From positions 1-36,090 of the forward strand of contig JAJEBU010000008.1 of the NCBI GenBank assembly GCA_022822375.1: 36,090 nt of DNA, in the 5' to 3' direction. This document shows, in pieces, positions 16,023 through 24,207 of the stretch. Position 1 is the stretch's first letter, and each line of letters opens with the position of its first letter. Source of the stretch: Dehalococcoidia bacterium (GTDB lineage: Bacteria > Chloroflexota > Dehalococcoidia > Bin125). The position numbers and the translations under genes were made by a program. Below the pieces are notes generated by a model. The model made no database searches. It worked only from the letters and a program-made list of their open reading frames with translations, and had not been told where the DNA came from.

Positions 16023-17183
16023 CTACAGACTCGCGTAGACCGCGTTGATGAGGCCTTGCACTCTGGGGTCGCCGCTGAGGTTGTTTTGCATCTGGTTCAT
16101 CGTGTAGCCGAAGCCGATGTTGGCGTCGAGATCGCCGAAACCCAGCGATCCGCCGGCGCCGGGATGTCCGAACGCGCGGGGATTCGGGCCGAGCGGCAGA
16201 AACTCGCCCGTGAGCATGAAGCCAAGACCGAAGCGGGTGGGAATCATCAGACAGGTGTCGGGACCGTTGGATTGCTCCACGATCGCGTTGTCGAGCGTCT
16301 CGGGATTGATGATGTGGATGCCGTCGATCTCGCCGCCGTTGGCCGCTCCGCCGTAGACACGCGCGAGCGAGCGCGCCGTCGCGTGACCGTTGGCAGCGGG
16401 AATCTCGGCCCCGCGCCAGCCGCGGCTGCCGGTAATATTGTCCTCGTCGGGTCCGCCGATCGGCGGATTGCTGAACGCGGCCGCTCCGACGCTGTCCTCG
16501 CCCATCAGTTCCACCAGGTTTGGCGCATTCGGATCGGCCGGCGCGTTGATCAAGGTCGAGATGCGACCGTCGAACTCCGGACCGGTGCCGATGTGCGCGT
16601 CGAGTCCCAGCGGCGAGGCGAACTCCTCGCGCCAGTACGTGCCCAGCGAACGGCCGTCAATTCGACGCACGACCTCGCCCACAAGCCAGCCGTAGGTCAG
16701 CGCGTGGTAACCGTGTTGCTCGCCGGGCGTCCACCAGGGCTCCTGTTCGGCCAGCGCCTCGCACATCGTGTCCCAGTTGAACATGTCTTCCATGACCAAG
16801 GGACGCCTCACCGCCGCCATCCCGGCGCGGTGAGAGAGCAGCCAACGGACAGGCATGTCCTGCTTGCCGGCCGCGGCGAACTCAGGCCAATACTCAGCGA
16901 CCGGAGCGTCGAAGTCGAGGCGGCCTTGCTCGGCCAGCCGATGCGCGCAGAACGCGGCGAGCCCTTTGGTGGTCGAGAAGACGTTGACCAGCGTGTTGCG
17001 GTCCCACTCGCGCTCCTGGCTGGCGTCGTACCAGCCGCCCCAGAGGTCGACCACCGGCTCGCCGTTGAGATAGACGGAAACGGCGCCGCCGACCTCTCCG
17101 TTCTCGGCGAAGTTGGCCGCGAACGCGTCGCGCACGCCGTCAAACTTCGGATCGGTCCAGCCGTGGATCGGGGTGTCGGTCAT
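16023..17183 (-). CDS. Serine hydrolase, beta-lactamase class C / family VIII esterase type
   Basis: A 386-residue enzyme of the penicillin-binding-protein-like hydrolase group. The nucleophile motif S-x-x-K is STTK at 70-73; the second catalytic element is Tyr159 in GYHALTYG. A conserved LLSHRAGM stretch lies at 115-122, as in EstB-type esterases and related carboxylesterases. No signal peptide is visible, which favours a cytoplasmic esterase over a true beta-lactamase. The start at 17183 (MTDTPIHGW) is preferred over in-frame ATG 17267, whose extra 28 residues are unlike the family and overlap the dehydrogenase gene. A TAGACT box at 17210-17215 on the minus strand could serve a promoter. 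Confidence 0.85.
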   Translation of the reverse strand: MTDTPIHGWTDPKFDGVRDAFAANFAENGEVGGAVSVYLNGEPVVDLWGGWYDASQEREWDRNTLVNVFSTTKGLAAFCAHRLAEQGRLDFDAPVAEYWPEFAAAGKQDMPVRWLLSHRAGMAAVRRPLVMEDMFNWDTMCEALAEQEPWWTPGEQHGYHALTYGWLVGEVVRRIDGRSLGTYWREEFASPLGLDAHIGTGPEFDGRISTLINAPADPNAPNLVELMGEDSVGAAAFSNPPIGGPDEDNITGSRGWRGAEIPAANGHATARSLARVYGGAANGGEIDGIHIINPETLDNAIVEQSNGPDTCLMIPTRFGLGFMLTGEFLPLGPNPRAFGHPGAGGSLGFGDLDANIGFGYTMNQMQNNLSGDPRVQGLINAVYASL

Positions 17184-17263
17184 GTCAGCGTCCAATCTGG
17201 AATGCCAGCAGTCTAGCTGGGACGAGCTAGATCGAACGGAGCATGCAGGGCTGCGCTGGGATG

Positions 17264-18304
17264 TCACACGTTCGGCGTGATGTGCACCTTGATCGACTTC
17301 GAGCGCTTGTCCAACGCGGTCTCAAAGGCCTGGTTGACATCCGTCAGGTTGTAGCGGTGGGTGATCAACGAGCGCGCCTCCTCGCTGCAGCCGGTCAGCA
17401 CCTCGAGCGCTTGCTGATAATCGGGCATGCGCCCGCCGAGCTTGCCATAGGTGACCGCACCGACCATCGTGATCTCTCGGCCGAGCAGGGTCAGCGGATT
17501 GAACCCGGCGTTGTCGATCGCGAACACGCCGAGCACCACGACCCGTCCGAGCCTGCGGACGACGTCGACCGACTGGCGGATGGTGTCCGCATGGCCGCCG
17601 ACGCACTCTGCGACGACATCAACGGCGTCGTCGCGGGCGAGCTCCTGCAAACGCTGTTGGCCGGCGTCGTCTTCGCCGATCACTTCGGCCGCGCCGAGCC
17701 GCCGAGCCGCGTCCTGCTGATGCTTGTGGCGCGCGAGCATGATCACGTTGGCGCCGGCGGCTTGCGCAGCAAGCTGTGCCGTGAGACCGATTGTGCCTCC
17801 GCCGATCACCAACACAGTCTCGCCCTGGCCGAGCGTGATCATGTTGTAGCCGTGCACCGAACAAGCGAGCGGCTCGGCCATCGCCGCCACCTCGCCGTCG
17901 ATGCCTCGAGGCGCCTTGAAGACCGCGACGCCGGGCGCAATCACGTCCTGCGCGATGCCCCCGTCGACAGCGATGCCGATCAGTCCGCCCGCGACCTGGC
18001 ATTGGTTGTAGTGCCCCGAGATGCAGTGTCCGCAGTTGCCACAGCGGAGCAACGGCTCGACGCCGACGACGTCGCCTTCCTGGACGTGGTCAACGCCGGC
18101 TCCAGCAGCTGCAACGATGCCGCCGATTTCGTGGCCCGGCGTGCGTCCGCCGTCTGGCTGGAAATCACCGCGATACCAGTGCAGATCGGAACCGCAGATG
18201 CCGGCGTTGACGACCTGCACGCGCACTTCGCCTTCGGCGGGTGGGCGCTGCGCGTCGTCGCGGACGCTGAGCGTTCGGTCGGCGTTCCAGGCAGCACGTC
18301 GCAT
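17264..18304 (-). CDS. Zinc-dependent alcohol dehydrogenase (MDR superfamily, sorbitol/threonine type)
   Basis: A 346-residue oxidoreductase. Catalytic zinc ligands are Cys37 (GICGSD), His58-Glu59 (GHE) and probably Glu144. A structural zinc is held by Cys88, Cys91, Cys94 and Cys102. The Rossmann motif is GGGTIG near 168-173. Length and motif order fit polyol, L-threonine or 2,3-butanediol dehydrogenases; the exact substrate is open. GGAGA seven bases before the ATG supports the start. The gene is divergent from the tandem esterase lipoprotein gene, with only 84 bases between, so their promoters share that space. The esterase gene follows 80 bases downstream on the same strand. Confidence 0.9.
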   Translation of the reverse strand: MRRAAWNADRTLSVRDDAQRPPAEGEVRVQVVNAGICGSDLHWYRGDFQPDGGRTPGHEIGGIVAAAGAGVDHVQEGDVVGVEPLLRCGNCGHCISGHYNQCQVAGGLIGIAVDGGIAQDVIAPGVAVFKAPRGIDGEVAAMAEPLACSVHGYNMITLGQGETVLVIGGGTIGLTAQLAAQAAGANVIMLARHKHQQDAARRLGAAEVIGEDDAGQQRLQELARDDAVDVVAECVGGHADTIRQSVDVVRRLGRVVVLGVFAIDNAGFNPLTLLGREITMVGAVTYGKLGGRMPDYQQALEVLTGCSEEARSLITHRYNLTDVNQAFETALDKRSKSIKVHITPNV

Positions 18305-18376
18305 GGCAGTCTCCGATCAACGGCGGGTCGGCACCGAGGCGGGTTGGTAGTGCGAGGCTAGCAGTCGGGCAACGGG

Positions 18377-18382
18377 TACGCT
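18377..18382 (+). promoter_or_regulatory. Candidate -10 box of a leaderless promoter (tandem esterase gene)
   Basis: TACGCT, preceded by GGG, ends exactly six bases before ATG 18389. There is no Shine-Dalgarno sequence. The same GGGTACRCT arrangement precedes the flavin reductase gene at 22632. Confidence 0.6.
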
Positions 18383-18388
18383 GAGGCC

Positions 18389-20356
18389 ATGCGCGTTCGG
18401 CTGTCGGTTCTGGGGGTGTTCATGGCGCTGATGGCAGCGGCCGTGTTCGGCTGCTCCAGCGAGGAATCGCAGCCGCAACAGCAGCAGCAAGCGCAACCCC
18501 AGCCACAGATGCAGACACAGACAGTTGTCCAAGCCGATCAGCCAGAGCAACAGGCCCAACAGACGCAACAGGCCCAACCAGCGCCGCCGTCCGAGCCCGA
18601 ACCGCAAGCCCAACAAGAGCAGCCCGAAGCAGCGCCGACCCAGAACGAGGCGCCGCAGCAGGACCAGCCGCAGCAGGACCAACCTGAGCAGGAGCTGCCC
18701 GCCCCAGAGTCCGAGCTCACCATTGGCGGCGAGCGCCCAGCGACGCTGCGTCTGCCGGTTGACGCCGACCGCTCGCTGCCGCGTCCGCTGATCGTGCTGC
18801 TGCACGGATACAGCAGCAACTCGCGAGAGGTGGACGGTTACTTCCATTCCTCGAACTGGGTTGAGGCAGGCGGCGCTGGCGTGCTGATCCCCGACGGCGT
18901 CGTCGACCTGATCGGCAACCAGTCGTGGAATGCGACGCCGGAGTGCTGCGATTGGACGGACGAGGTCGACGACGTTGAGTACATCACCTTGCTCATCGAA
19001 GAGGCGCGCACACATGCGAGCTTTGATCAGGTCTTCGCCGTCGGACACTCCAACGGTGGGTTCATGTCGTATCGCCTCGCCTGCGAGGCGGTGCCAGGTT
19101 TGACGGGCATCGTCAGTCTCGCCGGCGGACCGTTCGCCGATCCCGATCTCTGCCGCGTGCCCGAGCCGCTCTCGGTGCTCCAGATTCATGGCTCGAACGA
19201 CCGCGTCGTCCTCTACGACGGTGGACGGCTGCCCGACGTTCCCGATCCCGACCGGGCGGCGGTGCCCGGTGCCGTCGACACCGTCTTGCGCTGGGCAGAT
19301 CGGGCAGGCTGCGACCTGCAGGCGGGCGAGGCGCTGCTGCCGATTGACCTCGACGCCAACCTGGCCGGTGACGAGACATCGGTGAAACGCATGATCAATG
19401 GCTGCGCTGACGATGTGAAGGTCGAGCTATGGACCATCGAGGGCGGATCGCACGTGCCGTGGGTCTTTGGCACAGACTTCTCGCTGGCGATTCTCCACTG
19501 GATCGAGAGCGTCTACGAGGGCGACCTGGAAGCGCGCGGTTTCTCGGAGCCGGCGATTGCCAAGATTGGGATCGGTGGCGATCGGCCGACGGCGCTGCTC
19601 GTCCCGACCGGGGCCGAGGCACCGTTGCCGCTGATCGTGTCGCTGCACGGATACAGTGGCGACGCGTCGACGCACGACTGGTACTTCGGCCTCTCGCAAC
19701 GCGCGGAGGCGTACGGCTTCGCCTTGATCACGCCGCAGGGAACGTCCGACGGTCGAGGCCGCGCGTTTTGGAACGCGACTGACTACTGTTGCAACTTCGA
19801 TGGCTCGGACATCGACGATGCGGGGTACATCACGTCGCTCATCGACGAGGCGCGCGAACACGTGGATGTCGATCGCGTCTACGTGGTCGGGTACTCCAAC
19901 GGCGGGTTCATGGCGTACCGCCTGGCCTGCGATGGTCTTGACGGGTTGGCCGGTATCGTCAGTCTGGCTGGGTCGTCCTTTGGCGACGACACCCGTTGCG
20001 CGGACGCGCCTCCCGTGTCAGTGCTCCAGATTCACGGCACGGCTGACCTCGACATCCCCTACGACGGCACAATGGGACAGGGGTACTCAGCTGAGTATCC
20101 GGGCGCGGTCGCGTTGGCCGAGCGCTGGGCGCAGCGAGCCGGCTGCAATCTCGATGCACTGGAGGTGCTCGCGCCGATCGACCTCGACGAGATCGTCGAG
20201 GGCGCGGAAACGCGCGTCCAGCGCTATGCCGACGGCTGCGCAGATGACGTGATCGTTGAACAGTGGACGCTGGACGGGGTCGACCACTCGCCGTTCTTCT
20301 CGGACGACTGGCCCGATCATCTGCTCGGCTGGCTGCTGGGTTCTCGGGCCGGCTAG
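18389..20356 (+). CDS. Lipoprotein with two PHB depolymerase/feruloyl esterase-like (LpqC) domains
   Basis: A 655-residue exported lipoprotein. The signal peptide is 1-21 with lipobox VFGC and lipidated Cys22. A Gln/Pro/Glu-rich linker spans about 28-105. Two alpha/beta-hydrolase domains follow (about 108-375 and 390-650), both of the LpqC/carbohydrate esterase 1 type. Domain 1 has HGYSSN, nucleophile Ser221 in GHSNGG, Asp271 and His355. Domain 2 has HGYSGD, Ser503 in GYSNGG, Asp553 and His633. Both triads look complete, and each domain carries a WNAT..CC segment with paired cysteines. It probably hydrolyses esters of polymers or plant phenolics outside the cell. It overlaps the next gene by one base. 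Confidence 0.9.
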   Translation: MRVRLSVLGVFMALMAAAVFGCSSEESQPQQQQQAQPQPQMQTQTVVQADQPEQQAQQTQQAQPAPPSEPEPQAQQEQPEAAPTQNEAPQQDQPQQDQPEQELPAPESELTIGGERPATLRLPVDADRSLPRPLIVLLHGYSSNSREVDGYFHSSNWVEAGGAGVLIPDGVVDLIGNQSWNATPECCDWTDEVDDVEYITLLIEEARTHASFDQVFAVGHSNGGFMSYRLACEAVPGLTGIVSLAGGPFADPDLCRVPEPLSVLQIHGSNDRVVLYDGGRLPDVPDPDRAAVPGAVDTVLRWADRAGCDLQAGEALLPIDLDANLAGDETSVKRMINGCADDVKVELWTIEGGSHVPWVFGTDFSLAILHWIESVYEGDLEARGFSEPAIAKIGIGGDRPTALLVPTGAEAPLPLIVSLHGYSGDASTHDWYFGLSQRAEAYGFALITPQGTSDGRGRAFWNATDYCCNFDGSDIDDAGYITSLIDEAREHVDVDRVYVVGYSNGGFMAYRLACDGLDGLAGIVSLAGSSFGDDTRCADAPPVSVLQIHGTADLDIPYDGTMGQGYSAEYPGAVALAERWAQRAGCNLDALEVLAPIDLDEIVEGAETRVQRYADGCADDVIVEQWTLDGVDHSPFFSDDWPDHLLGWLLGSRAG

Positions 20357-20931
20357 TGGCGCGCAAGCTGGGCGTCGTCGGTCTGGCGCTGCCGCTGATC
20401 GCCATCGTCGGCGCGCTGATCTTCCTGTTCGCCTTTGGAACCGACGCGCCGACCTTCGACGCCGGCGCGCGAGAGCTGGCGCGCACGAACACCGTTGTCC
20501 GGCTCAGTGAAGAACCCAGCGCCGCCCTGGTGGTGCCCGAGCAGGCGCCGCCGTCGATGCCGATCCTGATCATCCTCGCCGATGACCAGCGTCACATCTG
20601 GCAGGCGGCGACGGACCTGGGGCTGCTGCCGCTGGTGGAATCGGAACAGTTTGGCGTCCTGATCGCGCCCGGCATCGCCGATGGCGAGCTGTTGCAGTCG
20701 CTCGTTGCGAAGGTCGAGGCGTTGGTTGACGTGGAGCTGGCGGCTCTGGCCGGCTTCGACGGCCAGCCGATCCGCCAGCTCTGTGCCGAGTGGAGTCAGG
20801 CGATCATCGTCGCTGAAGCCAACCTGACCTGCGGACAATCAGCCGTCGCGATCGTGTCAGACGGCGAGAATCTGGGCGTCAGGATGGTGGATGCAATGCG
20901 CGGGTTCCTGGAACTGGGAGCGGATCAGTGA
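20356..20931 (+). CDS. Small single-pass membrane protein, unknown function
   Basis: A 191-residue protein with one N-terminal membrane helix (about 5-26) and a likely external alpha/beta region of about 125 residues containing ILIILADDQRHIW and AIIVAEANLTCGQSAVAIV. I do not recognise the family. The start is the GTG at 20356, because its G is the last base of the upstream TAG (TAGTG coupling) and the membrane helix follows at once; an earlier in-frame ATG at 20263 lies inside the esterase gene. It overlaps the following gene by four bases (GTGA), so the three genes from 18389 form one unit, probably acting at the cell envelope. Confidence 0.75.
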   Translation: MARKLGVVGLALPLIAIVGALIFLFAFGTDAPTFDAGARELARTNTVVRLSEEPSAALVVPEQAPPSMPILIILADDQRHIWQAATDLGLLPLVESEQFGVLIAPGIADGELLQSLVAKVEALVDVELAALAGFDGQPIRQLCAEWSQAIIVAEANLTCGQSAVAIVSDGENLGVRMVDAMRGFLELGADQ

Positions 20932-21356
20932 ATTCCGACGATGTGGTTGCCATCGCGGTGGACCCGACGCTGCCGCGTCGGCGGGCCGCTGCCGCCGCCC
21001 GCAGGGCGGCAGCCGCGCTGGACGAGGCGGGCATCCCGATCAGGCGGCGGTGCTGGATTGTCGCCGCCGGCGTCGACGACGCCCGCACCGTGCGGATTGT
21101 GGCCGCCATCGCCGACGCCGTCGGCGGCGCGCGCCTCATCCTGCACGATCCGCATGAACCGGACGACCTGATCTTCCAGCGCCGTCTACCCGGTCAGCGT
21201 CGCGGCGGCGTGTATCTGAACGCAGCCTGGATCAGCGCCAGTGTTCGCATCGTGATCGGCGACGCAGAGACGGTCGCCCGCGGCTTGTGCGGGTTCTTCA
21301 ATCCGCCCGAGTCCGTCGACGCCGATGACCTCGACGCAGATCTGCGCTTCGACTAA
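20928..21356 (+). CDS. Short LarA/DUF2088-like protein, lacking the catalytic half
   Basis: A 142-residue protein with a GTG start inside the overlap GTGA. The order of elements follows the N-terminal domain of nickel-dependent lactate racemase LarA (DUF2088): a VVAIAVDPTLPRRR strand-turn, a helix, a WIVAAGVDD strand, then LILHDPHEPDDLIF (LarA relatives have NHDP..DDLV) and GVYLNAAWISASVRIVIGD (GTPVYLN..V.EADLVI). Full LarA proteins are about 420 residues. The active-site THRP-type motif is absent here, and the protein stops before the lysine and histidines that hold the nickel-pincer cofactor. It is either a decayed remnant or a repurposed binding domain. The match is by eye and moderate. 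Confidence 0.5.
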   Translation: MNSDDVVAIAVDPTLPRRRAAAAARRAAAALDEAGIPIRRRCWIVAAGVDDARTVRIVAAIADAVGGARLILHDPHEPDDLIFQRRLPGQRRGGVYLNAAWISASVRIVIGDAETVARGLCGFFNPPESVDADDLDADLRFD

Positions 21357-22537
21357 CCCCTCGGCAGGCCGAGCCCACGCGTGGCGATGATGTTGCGCTG
21401 AATCTCCGAGGTACCGCCCTCGATCGTGTTGGCGATGCTGCGAATGAACCCATACGCGTGGCGGCCGCGGCGCGGCGCGTCCCGGCCCTGCAGCTGACCG
21501 TGCAAGCCCAGCACCTTCACCGCAGTGGACTGGATGCGCTGGTTCAGCTCCATCGCGAACAGCTTGGCCATCGACGCCTCATGGTTGGGAATCAGGCCCT
21601 GGTTCTGCATCGAGACGATCCGGTAGGAGATCATCCGCGCCGTCTGCGTCTCGATGTATCGGTCGGTCAGCGCCAGCTGCGTCTCGCGCCGATCAACGCT
21701 GGACAGGCCCGATCCGCGGTTGTCCTTCGCGTAGCGGATGATGTCCTCGACCGACTGTTGCATGCCGACGGAGGAGCCAATGCTCGAGCGCTCGAAGTCG
21801 AGCGTGGTGACGGCGCCGTACCAGCCTCGGTTGACCTCGCCCAAGACGTTGCGCTGCGGAATGCGGACATCCTCGAAGAAGACCTCGTTGAACTCGTGCG
21901 TGCCGGCCATGTTGACCAACGGACGCGTTTGCACGCCGGGCGATTTCATGTCGAGCACGAAGTACGTGATGCCGCGGTGCTTCGGAGCGTCAGGATCTGT
22001 CCGCGCGAGCAGGATCATCCAGTCGGACATGTGCGCGCCCGACGTCCAGATCTTCTGTCCGTTGACGACGAAGTCATCGCCGTCCTTGACGGCGCGCGTC
22101 TGCAGGGACGCGAGGTCGGAGCCGGAGCCCGGCTCGGAGTAACCCTGGCACCAGATCGCTTCGCCGCTCAGGATCGGCGGCAGGTGCTCCTGCTGCTGGT
22201 CCTCGGTGCCGATCGTGATGATCGTGGGGCCGGCCATGCCGATGGCGATGCCGCCGGGCCGTGGCGCGCGCGCCTCCGCCATCTCCTCGTTGAAGATGAA
22301 CTGCTGCATCACCGAAAGCCCGGCGCCGCCGTACTGCTTCGGCCAGGCCGGTGCGACCCAGCCGCGGTCGGCGAGTTCCTTCTCCCATTCGCGCTGCGTC
22401 GGCGGACGGTCAAACGGCTTGGCCGAGCGCGACTCCTCGCGCATCTGCTGGCGCCGCGGCAGGAACTCGCTCTCGATGAACGACCGCACCTCGGTGCGGA
22501 ATGCAGCCTCTTCCGAGTTGTCGTGGAAGTCAACCAT
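21353..22537 (-). CDS. Acyl-CoA dehydrogenase family flavoprotein
   Basis: A 394-residue paralogue of the enzyme at 6504-7712. It has YSEPGSGSDLASLQTRAV, GQKIWTSGAH and the C-terminal GGTSEIQRNIIATRGLGLPR signature. As in the paralogue, Gly precedes G-T-S where medium-chain dehydrogenases have the catalytic Glu; here a Glu sits one residue earlier (373). The start at 22537 (MVDFHDN) has GGAG eight bases upstream; in-frame starts up to 22726 would run into the divergent flavin reductase gene and add non-homologous residues. Its TAG overlaps the TAA of the convergent LarA-like gene by two bases. Confidence 0.9.
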   Translation of the reverse strand: MVDFHDNSEEAAFRTEVRSFIESEFLPRRQQMREESRSAKPFDRPPTQREWEKELADRGWVAPAWPKQYGGAGLSVMQQFIFNEEMAEARAPRPGGIAIGMAGPTIITIGTEDQQQEHLPPILSGEAIWCQGYSEPGSGSDLASLQTRAVKDGDDFVVNGQKIWTSGAHMSDWMILLARTDPDAPKHRGITYFVLDMKSPGVQTRPLVNMAGTHEFNEVFFEDVRIPQRNVLGEVNRGWYGAVTTLDFERSSIGSSVGMQQSVEDIIRYAKDNRGSGLSSVDRRETQLALTDRYIETQTARMISYRIVSMQNQGLIPNHEASMAKLFAMELNQRIQSTAVKVLGLHGQLQGRDAPRRGRHAYGFIRSIANTIEGGTSEIQRNIIATRGLGLPRG

Positions 22538-22619
22538 GGTCAGTCTCCGTCTCAAGTCCGATGTAGTCATCGTATCCCAATCGATCGCAACGCTGGCACG
22601 GAACAACGGACGATGCGGG

Positions 22620-22625
22620 TACACT
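22620..22625 (+). promoter_or_regulatory. Candidate -10 box of a leaderless promoter (flavin reductase gene)
   Basis: TACACT, within GGGTACACT, ends exactly six bases before ATG 22632, with no ribosome binding site between. The layout matches the boxes before 18389 and 34424. Confidence 0.6.
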
Positions 22626-22631
22626 TCGGTC

Positions 22632-23369
22632 ATGGTCCGCAAACGAATGGTCGAGGAAGAGGCGCGCCGCCTGCTGGGCGGATCGCCGGTGCTGATCGTC
22701 AGCACGAGCTGGCGCGCCGTCGGCAACGCCGCGCCGATCGCCTACGCGATGCCTGTCTCGGTCAATCCGCCCCTGATTGCCGTCGCCGTGCACCCCTCGC
22801 GCCGCACACACGACATGATCAAGTTCGGCGAAGAGTTTGCGATCAACATTCCCTCCAAGGTCTTGCTCAACCACACGCAGTGGCTGGGGATGGTCTCGCA
22901 CACCGTCGGCGACAAGCTGGAATCGTCGCGCGTGCCGACGTTCAAGGGCAAAGAGATCGACGCGCCGCTCTTGGAGGGATGCGTCGGCTGGATCGAGTGC
23001 ACGCTGCACGACTTCTACACGATGGGCGACCACACGCTGTTCGTTGGCAAGGTCGTCGCCGCGCAGGCCGACACCGACGCGTTCGATCAGAACACCGGCA
23101 TGTGGTCGCTGGCGGACGATGAGTACAAGCCGCTGATGTATCTGGGCGGCCGCACCTACAGCGTGCTCGATGATCGCTTCGATGCGACGGTGGAGGCGCG
23201 CCCGGTCGAGCAGATGATCGAGGAGGGCATCGGCCGCGAGCTGGAGGAGGCGGAGGCCGAGCGCCGGATCAAACGCGAGGAAGAGGCCGAGCGGCGCGAC
23301 GAAGCAGAGCGCCGCGGCGAAGCCGAGCCGGATTCCTCGAGCCTCCCGCGCGAGCTCCCCGACGCGTAG
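22632..23369 (+). CDS. Flavin reductase family protein (FMN-binding split barrel)
   Basis: A 245-residue protein. Residues 1-180 follow the flavin reductase/DIM6 pattern: an N-terminal helix, PVLIVSTSW, N.APIAYAMPVSVNPPLIAVAV, then a R.THDMIK..EFAINIP segment. The last 50 residues form a highly charged Glu/Arg helix (from about 195), absent from most relatives and probably a coiled coil. Such proteins bind FMN and can supply reduced flavin to monooxygenases like the two luciferase-like enzymes in this window, though the pairing is a guess. The start is fixed by the leaderless -10 box and by homology; the longer in-frame ORF from 22206 is antisense to the dehydrogenase. Confidence 0.85.
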   Translation: MVRKRMVEEEARRLLGGSPVLIVSTSWRAVGNAAPIAYAMPVSVNPPLIAVAVHPSRRTHDMIKFGEEFAINIPSKVLLNHTQWLGMVSHTVGDKLESSRVPTFKGKEIDAPLLEGCVGWIECTLHDFYTMGDHTLFVGKVVAAQADTDAFDQNTGMWSLADDEYKPLMYLGGRTYSVLDDRFDATVEARPVEQMIEEGIGRELEEAEAERRIKREEEAERRDEAERRGEAEPDSSSLPRELPDA

Positions 23370-23376
23370 CACGTCC

Positions 23377-24207
23377 ATGGCCCAGGCGATCATCCACGAG
23401 GGCGATAACCTGCCGATCCTCCGCGCAATGCCGGCCCAGAGCGTCCAGCTCGTCTACACCGATCCACCGTTCAACACCGGCCGCGTGCGCACCTACGACC
23501 GCCTCCGCGTCCAGCGTGACGAGTCCGGCGGCCGCGTCGGATTTGGCGGAGATCGCTACCGCTCCGAGGTGGAATCGTCGCACTCCTACGGCGACGCCTT
23601 CGAGTCGTACCTGGAGGTGCTGCAGCCGCGCTTGATTGAGATCTGGCGGCTGCTCCAGACAGACGGAACCCTCTATCTGCATCTGGACGCTCGCGAATCG
23701 CACTACGTGAAGGTGATGTTGGACGGCATCTTCGGACGCGACTGCTTCCTCAACGAGATCATCTGGTCGTATGACTACGGCGGACGCTCCAAGCGTCGCT
23801 GGCCGGCCAAGCACGACAACATCCTCGTCTATGTCAAGGACCGCGAGCGCTACGTCTTTCACCATGACGCCATCGACCGGATTCCGTACATGGCCCCGGA
23901 GCTGGTCGGCCCCGAGAAGGCCAGGCGGGGCAAGCTGCCGACAGACGTCTGGTGGCAGAGCATCGTCGGCACCAACGCCAAGGAGCGCACGGGCTATCCG
24001 ACGCAGAAACCGATGGCGCTGGCCGAGCGGATCATCCGCGCCTCGAGCGATGCGGACGCGTTGGTGCTCGATCCGTTCGCCGGCAGCGGGACCGTGGGCG
24101 AGGCGGCTCTGAAGCTGGGCCGACGCTGCATCCTGATCGATGAGAACCCAGACGCGGTCGAGATCATGCAGCGCCGGCTGCCCGAGGCCGATGTCGTCAG
24201 ACCGTGA
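23377..24207 (+). CDS. DNA (adenine-N6 or cytosine-N4) methyltransferase, beta class
   Basis: A 276-residue enzyme. Motif order is that of beta-class methyltransferases: catalytic motif IV TDPPFNTG first (DPPF at 29-32), then the target-recognition region (about 35-200), then the SAM-binding motif LDPFAGSGTV (231-240) near the C-terminus, preceded by the TGYPTQKP element usual in this class. It transfers a methyl group from SAM to a base in a short site; the site cannot be read from sequence. No restriction endonuclease or specificity gene is next to it, so it looks like an orphan (regulatory or self-protecting). It begins 7 bases after the flavin reductase stop; its 3' end overlaps the convergent monooxygenase gene by 11 bases. 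Confidence 0.9.
   Translation: MAQAIIHEGDNLPILRAMPAQSVQLVYTDPPFNTGRVRTYDRLRVQRDESGGRVGFGGDRYRSEVESSHSYGDAFESYLEVLQPRLIEIWRLLQTDGTLYLHLDARESHYVKVMLDGIFGRDCFLNEIIWSYDYGGRSKRRWPAKHDNILVYVKDRERYVFHHDAIDRIPYMAPELVGPEKARRGKLPTDVWWQSIVGTNAKERTGYPTQKPMALAERIIRASSDADALVLDPFAGSGTVGEAALKLGRRCILIDENPDAVEIMQRRLPEADVVRP

Noticed and set aside
15765-17216. 483-codon plus-strand ORF
   Set aside because: It is antisense to the serine hydrolase, which has clear STTK and Tyr motifs; the opposite frame is low-complexity Arg/Val/Asp-rich.
17184-17267. N-terminal extension of the serine hydrolase from ATG 17267
   Set aside because: The 28 extra residues do not form a signal peptide, are not family-like and overlap the end of the alcohol dehydrogenase gene.
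22538-22726. N-terminal extension of the second acyl-CoA dehydrogenase
   Set aside because: It would overlap the flavin reductase gene on the other strand, and ATG 22537 has a proper ribosome site and begins at the family N-terminus.
21458-23122. 554-codon plus-strand ORF
   Set aside because: It runs antisense to the acyl-CoA dehydrogenase and then out of frame through the flavin reductase; a shadow.
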